From positions 62,001 to 126,000 of the forward strand of contig JH720341.1 in NCBI GenBank assembly GCA_000231825.2: a stretch of DNA of 64,000 nucleotides, written 5' to 3'. Both the position numbers and the translations under genes were made by a program. This document shows, piece after piece, positions 56,401 to 64,000 of the stretch (its first letter is position 1; each line of letters starts with the position of its first letter). This DNA comes from Tetrahymena elliotti 4EA. Taxonomy: Eukaryota > Ciliophora > Oligohymenophorea > Hymenostomatida > Tetrahymenidae. Below the pieces are notes generated by a model. It worked only from the letters and a program-made list of their open reading frames with translations, was not told where the DNA came from and did no database searches.

Positions 56401-59400
56401 CATTATCAGACTTAAATTCATTAAAGTAGTTATTTTACTCCTACAAATCTTAATTTGTCTCATGAAACTTGATAAATCTCAGAGTACACCCCTTTTCTAT
56501 GTAAAAATCTTCTATAAAATAGCATCTTATCTGGCATTTTCTATATTTTGAATTATTTTTTTAAGCTAAGTTAGTTTACTCTTCACTAAGTGTTTTTTCT
56601 GATATCAGTCTTGGAGAATTATTCTTATCATAATTAATTGTATCACTGCTATTTATGTCTTCATTAGTAAAGACATCATTCGACTCATTAATATAACTAT
56701 TTGAATCTTCATCAGATAATTTTTTTATTTAAGTTGAGTCTATTTCCACATCTACTCCTTCAATAGTTTATTCTAACAATTAAGTGATTATAAATGGATC
56801 ATTAATTTAAGGAATAATTTGATCAATTTCAAGTTCTTTTGTTCCCATCATTTTTTTATTTTTTATAAAGACACCAAAATCTGTCTAACTACTTTTGCAA
56901 GCTGAGATAATCTCAAGGGTATCAATTCTTTTAAAAATAATATGGGATTTTATATTAATTCAAATCAAATAAAATTACCTATAAATCAAATAATAAAAAT
57001 GTTTATTAGCTGAGTTGGCTTATGAACTAGCAGCTTCTTCATAAAGAATTCCAGATATTTGAATCCCTTAATTGAATTCTGGAATTACTTTTAGTAAAAG
57101 ATTGCAAGCAACAAGATTACCTTTTTTACTGATAGCTGGAACAATCCTAAAGTTCTAGGTAAATTCTGATTAAGAAGTTTAAATAAATCTACTCATCAAA
57201 TTATTGTGCCTTTTAGAAATCTAGGGTGGCATCAGTACAGAAACATTTTTTTGTTATAATTCTTATTTTGAAAAACCTAAAAAACTAGTTTAAATAAATA
57301 AAATTTAAAAATATTTTTGATTTTTTTAATAGTGATTACAGTTGCAGATTCTAGTTACTGTATATGATTTCTCCCATCCTCTCTTAATCAGCAAGCACAA
57401 TCACAATTCCATTTTTACTGTTTTCACTAAGAAATGCTTTTTGGTTGTTCAGTTGTATTTTGGAGCTATATTATTGTTTGTAAATTTATTCTGCTTTTTA
57501 AAGCACTTTATTACTATTTTCTGTGTCATGAATTATTTCATTCAAGTATTAACCATAAAAAAATAGTAAATTTATGTTGTTTTAATTTTGAATGGTTAAA
57601 TCATTAAACATTTGAGACAATTAATAGTTTTTGTCATCTAAAACTTAGCTTATCTTTTACAGCCTATTGATATTTGGAGTAATTTCTTCTAACTCTTTCC
57701 AAAATACTTTATGTTCTTTCGCAGCTAAAATTACTTAATCCTAAAAGAAATCGAAATCTCTATTGAAATTAACATATTAATTTATAGCAAGATCTTCATT
57801 TTCATTGTTTATTTGCAGAGTATGCATATTTTCACTCATAGACTCTTCTAAGATTTTTTCTTGTCTAAATATGCAAAACTATTCGATTAATGAAATGTGA
57901 TTACTCAGTTTGGCTTGTTTAGATTTGTATATAGAAAATGTTTTATTATTTAATTTTTCGGCTAAGAGGTAACTGTAACACACTTATAATCCAGGAGAAT
58001 TTGGATAGGCAAAAATAGCTTCATTTAGCAGATTAGCCAAAAAAGTATACCACCTATTATTATAGTTCAAATTTAAAATTTGAATATCATTAGCTGTCTA
58101 TGGTTTTTCTGATTAATTAAAAGCTTCTGGAATATTTCTTGAAGAGAATCTTTAATTGTTAGCTTTTGCTAACAAGTTATTGCTTTTCTAACTTGATCTT
58201 TTTCTCCTTTCATCTAAGAGTTTTTCTTATCTTTTTTGCAAAGGAACATTTTCTTCAGCTTCTTCTCCATCCTAAACTACAGAATATTCTTCTACAATTT
58301 AACAGCAACAATCTGAAATTCCCTTTTAGCAGTTTCTTGAATGATGCTTTAAGATACCTTCTAGTTGAAGTAACGATGATTTATTTTTTTCTTCATTTAT
58401 TAAAGATACAAACAAATTCAAGAAGATAAAATACTCCTTCACAGCTTTTTAGTAAGATAGGCAAGATGATAAAATATATTCATTTCTAACTTTTTCCAAG
58501 TAAAACATCGCTAAGATAAAAAATGGAGATGCGATAAAAACATATAAAAGTGAAATAGCATCTCTTCCAACAATTTAGCAAAGAAAGCAGCAAAATGTAA
58601 TCCAAAGAGAGAAATATTAACTAGATTAATTAATTAAATTAACAGTCTTGTTATAATACCCTGGATCAAAAAACTTGTAGATCAATTTGAGGATCAAAGT
58701 TAAAAGAAATACGATAACTAGTATATAGCCATTAGTTTGAGATTTATCTAATGCAACTACTAATGGAGGTATTATTTTAAATACTTTTTAAATAAAAATA
58801 AGATTAATTTTAAAAAATAGTTTAACTTATTATATTTTTTTTATGGTTGTTAATTTATTTACGAATGTCTATCAAATTCATTAAACAAAAAGGGCGAGCG
58901 AAAGGTAGTTTGGAAAATAAATTCAAATCGACCTAAAACAGAGCAAATAATACAGTAATTAAAAATAGTATTATGAGGCCTATTGAAGAAAATATCAAGT
59001 GAAGAAAATGAACTCCTGTATAGCATTCCATAGAAGGATTAGAGCAAACAATAATTCCAATAAAACTATTATACAAGGGTAGGAATAAGATTGTATTTAA
59101 TAGCAAACCAGACATCGCAATAATTTTGAGCAGATTGATGTAAAAAGAAGACTTTGACTTAGATTTTTTTTAGCTTAAATAGCAAGCTGTTAAAATAAGG
59201 AACATAATTAAGCAGATAATCCCCAAGCTAATATAGCTAATCCCTACATAAAACTTTTGATTTTAAATATTTAAGATTTAAATATGAATAGTAATTGAAA
59301 ATGCAAATCTAAATAAATTACTGCTTAGTTTGAACTTAAGATTATAAAATTTGTTGAAGTATATTCTAATGCTTTCTAAATTATTTTTACTGCCTAGCTA

Positions 59401-59618
59401 TCCCATAGCTGAGTATAGCTTGAGTGGAAAGAAAATTAAAGCATTTAAATATACTCTAATGCTTTTAAAACCCCAAAAAAAATAGGTTAAAGAGTTAAAA
59501 TCTAATATGAGTCATGAATCATCTCAAATAGGGAACTTTATATTTTTCTGAATGATGAATCACTTTTTTTGCCACTTTTATCAACAAACTCCAAAAAATT
59601 GCTTGATTGAGATAACAT
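53423..59618 (-). CDS. TmcB-like multi-pass membrane protein with PAS-like segment (copy A)
   Basis: The gene starts at ATG 59618 (MLSQSSNFLEFVDKSG). It continues through several membrane helices between about 59470 and 58400, including FLPLYNSFIGIIVCSNPSME and LIILFLITVLFALF. A helical TPR-like region follows at about 57660-58180. Next is a PAS-like segment near 56950-57260 (NVSVLMPPQISKRHNNLMSR, VACNLLLKVIPEFNQGIQIS) and an acidic stretch near 56180. A second set of membrane helices begins with KILILLIRILILFILMMIGL. It ends with KTRGMLNLIPVSLI and TGA at 53423. This layout is that of the ciliate TmcB/tiny-macrocysts family, presumed membrane sensors of unknown ligand. A TGA-free single frame is not possible without several introns, and their positions were only partly resolved. 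Copy B downstream of 60026 is a paralogue. Confidence 0.68.
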
Positions 59619-60025
59619 CTTCTAAATTACAGAGAATGCTGACTTTTTAACTTTTTGACTTATTATTTATTAATAATTTTAAATAAATCTTATTTTTTAT
59701 TAAGAAAATTTAAATGAAATAAAAGATTTTTTTTAATTGATTTGTAAAGTAGAAGTAGAATAAATAGTAGCAAAAAATAAATATTAAAAAATCAGTAAAT
59801 TTAAATAAGTTTTTTTGAAAATACATATAAATTAAATATATTTAAATCATATTTACTTTTTACTGACAATACCATTTAAAAAAATAAAGGGTTTGATAGT
59901 CAAGTTTAAAATAAATATTTTTTGTTTTAAAGAATATTTTTCTTCAAATGTTAAATTAATTTTACAAAGTCGAAAAATACTAAACAAATCAATATTTAAA
60001 ACTCTACAATAAAATATTATATTTT
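59619..60025. other. Spacer between tandem TmcB-like genes
   Basis: AT-rich sequence without coding frames. It contains the promoter of copy A and the 3' end of copy B. Confidence 0.6.
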
Positions 60026-63000
60026 TCATTTCACTGCTCTTAAAATATCACCTGATATGAATGCATTCTTTAGGGTTTCATGCTTGGTAATCACATCAAT
60101 AGGAATCATATTTAGCATTCCTTTAGTTCTCCAAATTTTATTGCTTAAACTTCTCAGGTATGGAAGCCATACTAAGAAGAAAATAATAACAATAACAGTT
60201 ATAAAAATTGATAATATAATTATTTCTATGTTTTAAGTTGATGATAGTAAGTCAGAAAAGTTACTTACCATTAATGCATTAGTAGAAATCATACTAGGTT
60301 ACATAAACTGCAAAGATTTTTAGAACGAAACAAATTTTTCGCTATTTAAGTAAGCTATTTGTGTTTTTAGATTTTAAGTACTGTCTGAACCAAGTTTTGA
60401 AGAGAAATCAACAATGTAATCTCTAATGCCTTTTGAATAATTAAATTATAAACAATAGTCTATTTTAAAAATTTATTTACCTTCTATCAAAGAAACAATT
60501 GATGTTTGTAGACCCTTTGATAAAATACCTATATTTTTTAAATATTCAGTAATTATAAATGAATAAAGCTAGTTAATTTACCATTTTGTATTGTTTCACA
60601 ATCTTAAGAGTTGAACTGACTACTAGTCGAACATATATTTCCATACTCTGTAGCATTATACTAATTTAGATAAGTACTAAAAGAAGATGGGAAACTTTGT
60701 TATCCTGAACTAGAAATTTGCTTTGAAATATCATAAACTAAAGATGTATAGTGTGATCTCAGATCAGTAATATTTTTGTAACTTATTTTATCCATCATCA
60801 CAATTTATTCAATAGCAAATAAAAGGACATAGCTAATAATGAAAAGAAAAAATATTTTCAGCATTTAAAAACAAAAAAATTATTCATTTATTTTATTTAT
60901 TATTGAAAATATTTAAATCGTTACTCTGTATATGTTGGACGCAAGGAGATGATCATTTGATGGTTATATAGATGGTCAATCTATGATAGGTAGTTTTTTT
61001 CTATAACAAATCTGACAATAAAGTATATTATAAAGATTATTGCAAGGAGAGAGAATTTTATGATCACATACTTTTTATTATTATCTGTCTAGTTAAGTAG
61101 TTTGGCACTTCTCATGCTCTCAAACTCTTCTAACTCCTATGCTTCTTTTTCATTCTGCTCTTACTATTTCTTATGGAAAGATGGTTATGGATTTTTATTT
61201 CTATCAGTTTTGGATTATTTATCTATAAATTAATTGACAACACTACTGTTCTAATCTACTTATGAAGCATTTTGATTCTTTTTTGCATACAAATTGTTTG
61301 GAGCTTAATTTTCCATTTAGGAATTATCTAAATTATCTTCTCCATTTAATTCATATATGCCACCTTAACCTTAATTCCTAACTTTAGAAGAAGGAGATAC
61401 TTCGCCATTTTTGTTTTCATTATCTGTCTCATTTTCATCATCTGGATTTCTATAGTTATTACCACGTTTGTTCTACTAACCAACCTCCTCTTCTTCATTA
61501 TGACCATCATTTGCTTCTAGTGATAAAAATTCTTTAATAAATAACTCACATCTATTGGCTAACTCTTTGATTTCCTCAAGAGGAATATACCCAAACAAAG
61601 AAAGAACTTTATTATTTGTCTTTATCACAGAAAAAACTATTGGAATTAAGATTACTTGGGTAATAACTAAAATCAATAAAGCTACAATCATAATAATCAA
61701 AAATGTTGTGCTATATTTTTGTATCAAATCCTAGTAAAAATTATAGTAGACTGTGACTTAGTTGAAAGCAGACTCTCTAAATACAGCAATACCATTCTCT
61801 CTAACAAAGTAGAAATATATCTATGTAGACTTAACATATGATCCACTAGTAATAGGTGAAGGCTTTAATTGATATTTTAGAAAAAGATTAAAAATAACAA
61901 TAATTAATTAATGTGAAATATATATAAAATATTCTAAGTTGGTTTATCAGTTATCATTGATAATTAACCAAGAAATCTAATATTTAAAATTATTTAAAAA
62001 AACTAGAGAAAATAATAATTTCTATTCTAATAAATAATTGATTACAATAAAATCTTCTAAAGTTGAATTCTTTAGTGCAGAGCCTCCTGTGATAAATTAG
62101 AATATTGCTGTTGAGAAAGATTTTTTTTCAATCTCATTTTAACCTGTTTGCTGCAAAACAGTAAAATCTAAGGCTGGTTCTGGATCAGGGCTACTTTATC
62201 TATTTTGCATTTTTATTTAATCTCTAACAACTCTGAAAACTGTGTCTTGTAAATTTTAAACATTTGTGTCAATCTAAAAATTAAATGTAATTATTATGAA
62301 GGCCAGAATATTGATAAAAGCAAATTTTACATCTTCTCTAAGTTAAGACTCGGTATTAAATGCTTATTTTTATGATAACATTGAACTAAAAAAAAATTTT
62401 TTTAGTTAAGAGTTCATACATAAGTAAATAAATAAATTACTTTCCGACAAGCCAAAGAAGACGAGTAGAGTAATTAACTTACTAAATGTAATTAATTTAA
62501 GTCGAAGAGTCATCTATTGAATTTATCCCTTCTTAAATATCAGATTACTATTTTATTTTCAGGATAAGAGTCACAATAGCTAAAGTCATTAAAATTATCA
62601 AAAGTAGCAAAACTGTTCTTTTGAGTACTATTATAGATTTAGGCTCAGTCTTTTCACTAATCATTTATTTAAAATCTTTTAAATGTCTTAAATCTTCTGC
62701 AACAGATGCCCCTGATATATTAGATCCTTCATCATCTCCTGCTTCTTAGTTTTAACTTTCTTCGTGCTATATTAGAACATGTTTTTTAATAGCTTAAAAA
62801 AAAATAAAAATTATACATATCCTTGAAAATTATTTTGAGTTCTCTTTGATAGTTCATAGTTTTTTTTAGTTTAGTTCGCTTCTTCAATCTGTTGTTTGCT
62901 TTGTTATTATTCTAATTAATCAGTATTAACCTCTTATTCTGTAAATTTGATGATTTTAATTCTTAAATTATCACCCAAATCAAGTTCATCTATCAAATTA

Positions 63001-64000
63001 ACTTTGATATTAGCTTATCTATATTTGATTTTTTTCTTATGAAGTTACTAAATTTAATCTCCTTTTTATTCCTAATCCTATTCCTGATTATCATTTTGAG
63101 TTTACTAAGGATTTGTTGTAATAACATTATCATCAACACTTTTTTAAGGTATTCTCTATTGAAATTAGTCTTAAAATTCATCATCCATAAAGCTATCTTA
63201 TTCATCCTCTATCAAGAAATTTTGCTAAACGTAAGTAGTATCTATACTTAATGTAACTCCATGTACTGACTTTAATTCTTCAGCATTCTTAGGATCTACT
63301 ATACCAGGTATGATAGAATCTATTGTGAATTCAGGAGCATTAGAAGTATTTCCATACATTAAAGAAGCTGGAATGCCAAAATTAGTAAAGCATGACTCTG
63401 ATATGCCTTAAATTTAGTAAGAATCCTCCCTATTTTATGTGTATTAAGGTTTATTATTTTAAATATTATATTTTAAAATTACCTAAATATCAAGTAGTGA
63501 ATATCTTCATCGTGATCATATTACCCTTTTTAAGAGTGGCTTTCTACTTCTTTAATGAATCCTACAATCTATATACCGTTATCTAAATTAGGTAATACCT
63601 TAATCATAATAGTACATGGAATAAGATATCCTTTTTTATGAAGACAAAAAATGAATCTTTCATGGCCTATCAAATTTGACTGAGAAGTATCAAAGAATTT
63701 CCTCATGAATTTATCATGCATATCACCTATTACTTTAGGCATAATCCTATTAACATTTTAATCAATTATTTCATTCTTTTTGAATCCTAATAGCCTTTTT
63801 AAATAAAAAAATAATAGAAAAATTTCACTTAAATGTATAAAATTAGAATTATAGAAAATAATTTGGTGACACATTTATTTATAAATTGATGATTAAAATA
63901 ACAAATTAATGATTTAAAAGTATATTTGCAATAAAATAAATGCTTTTATTTTAAAAAGCATAATTTTACCTCATTGTCTCATTGTTTGTGTTTGAAATAG
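60026..64000 (-). CDS. TmcB-like multi-pass membrane protein with PAS domain (copy B, 5' partial)
   Basis: The gene runs off the right edge, so its N-terminal membrane helices are missing. The visible part opens with a PAS-like block typical of the family: NVNRIMPKVIGDMHDKFMRK, SNLIGHERFIFCLHKKGYLI and IMIKVLPNLDNGIQIVGF (about 63590-63790). It continues with an acidic and Gln-rich region, then LGDNLRIKIIKF. Membrane helices include LIIMIVALLILVITQVILIP followed by NNKVLSLFGYIPLEEIKELA. A charged cytosolic loop with a glutamate run lies near 61490. The C-terminus is WRTKGMLNMIPIDVITKHET and ends at TGA. The matching C-termini of copies A and B (W-x-T-x-G-M-L-N-x-I-P) show they are paralogues. 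Sensing or mechanosensory function is inferred only. Confidence 0.72.

Noticed and set aside
61476..61490. Sequence resembling the Tetrahymena chromosome breakage sequence (shared core AACCAACCTC)
   Set aside because: Only the 10-base core matches; both flanks differ from the 15-base consensus. It also lies inside the coding region of the TmcB-like copy B, so it is not expected to function as a breakage site.

Overview
The window is macronuclear-type DNA from a Tetrahymena-like oligohymenophorean ciliate. Three observations support this. The sequence is extremely AT-rich outside exons. Long reading frames make sense only if TAA and TAG are read as glutamine and TGA is the sole stop. The cytochrome c at 12768-13112 is of the divergent Tetrahymena type. 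Introns are AT-rich GT...AG segments, mostly about 50-80 nt, and every complete gene reconstructed here ends in TGA. Exon phases were checked by hand for most multi-exon genes.

Left part (1-15657, plus strand). A 5'-truncated SNF1/AMPK-like kinase carries a glutamine-rich linker and a C-terminal KA1 domain. It is followed by an FCP1/SCP-type phosphatase with a very long disordered N-terminus, cytochrome c, and a leucine-rich-repeat protein.

Middle part (16143-34881). A questin-oxidase-like protein (minus) is followed by a 100-base N gap. Beside the gap lies a decayed Tc1/mariner-type transposase, apparently bracketed by short inverted repeats. Next come a hydrophilic protein of unknown function, a caspase-like protein with altered catalytic motifs, and a CS (p23/NudC) domain protein preceded by a decayed copy of its own 5' end. 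Three minus-strand genes follow: RSPH14 (radial spoke), a CEP112-like DUF4485 protein, and a multi-pass membrane protein.

Right part (36109-64000). EXO1 (plus) converges on a DUSP-domain protein without a visible protease domain. Then come the eEF1A lysine methyltransferase EFM5/EEF1AKMT1, an AGC kinase, and a SLMAP-like protein (FHA, coiled coil, tail anchor). The last two genes are tandem TmcB-like multi-pass membrane proteins with PAS-like segments; the second runs off the right edge.

There is no operon logic here. Each gene is an independent eukaryotic unit separated by AT-rich spacers of 0.2-2.6 kb. Ciliary or centrosomal genes (RSPH14, CEP112-like) and signalling genes (kinases, FHA, PAS) are well represented. 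I saw no rRNA, tRNA, CRISPR, telomere or perfect chromosome-breakage sequence.
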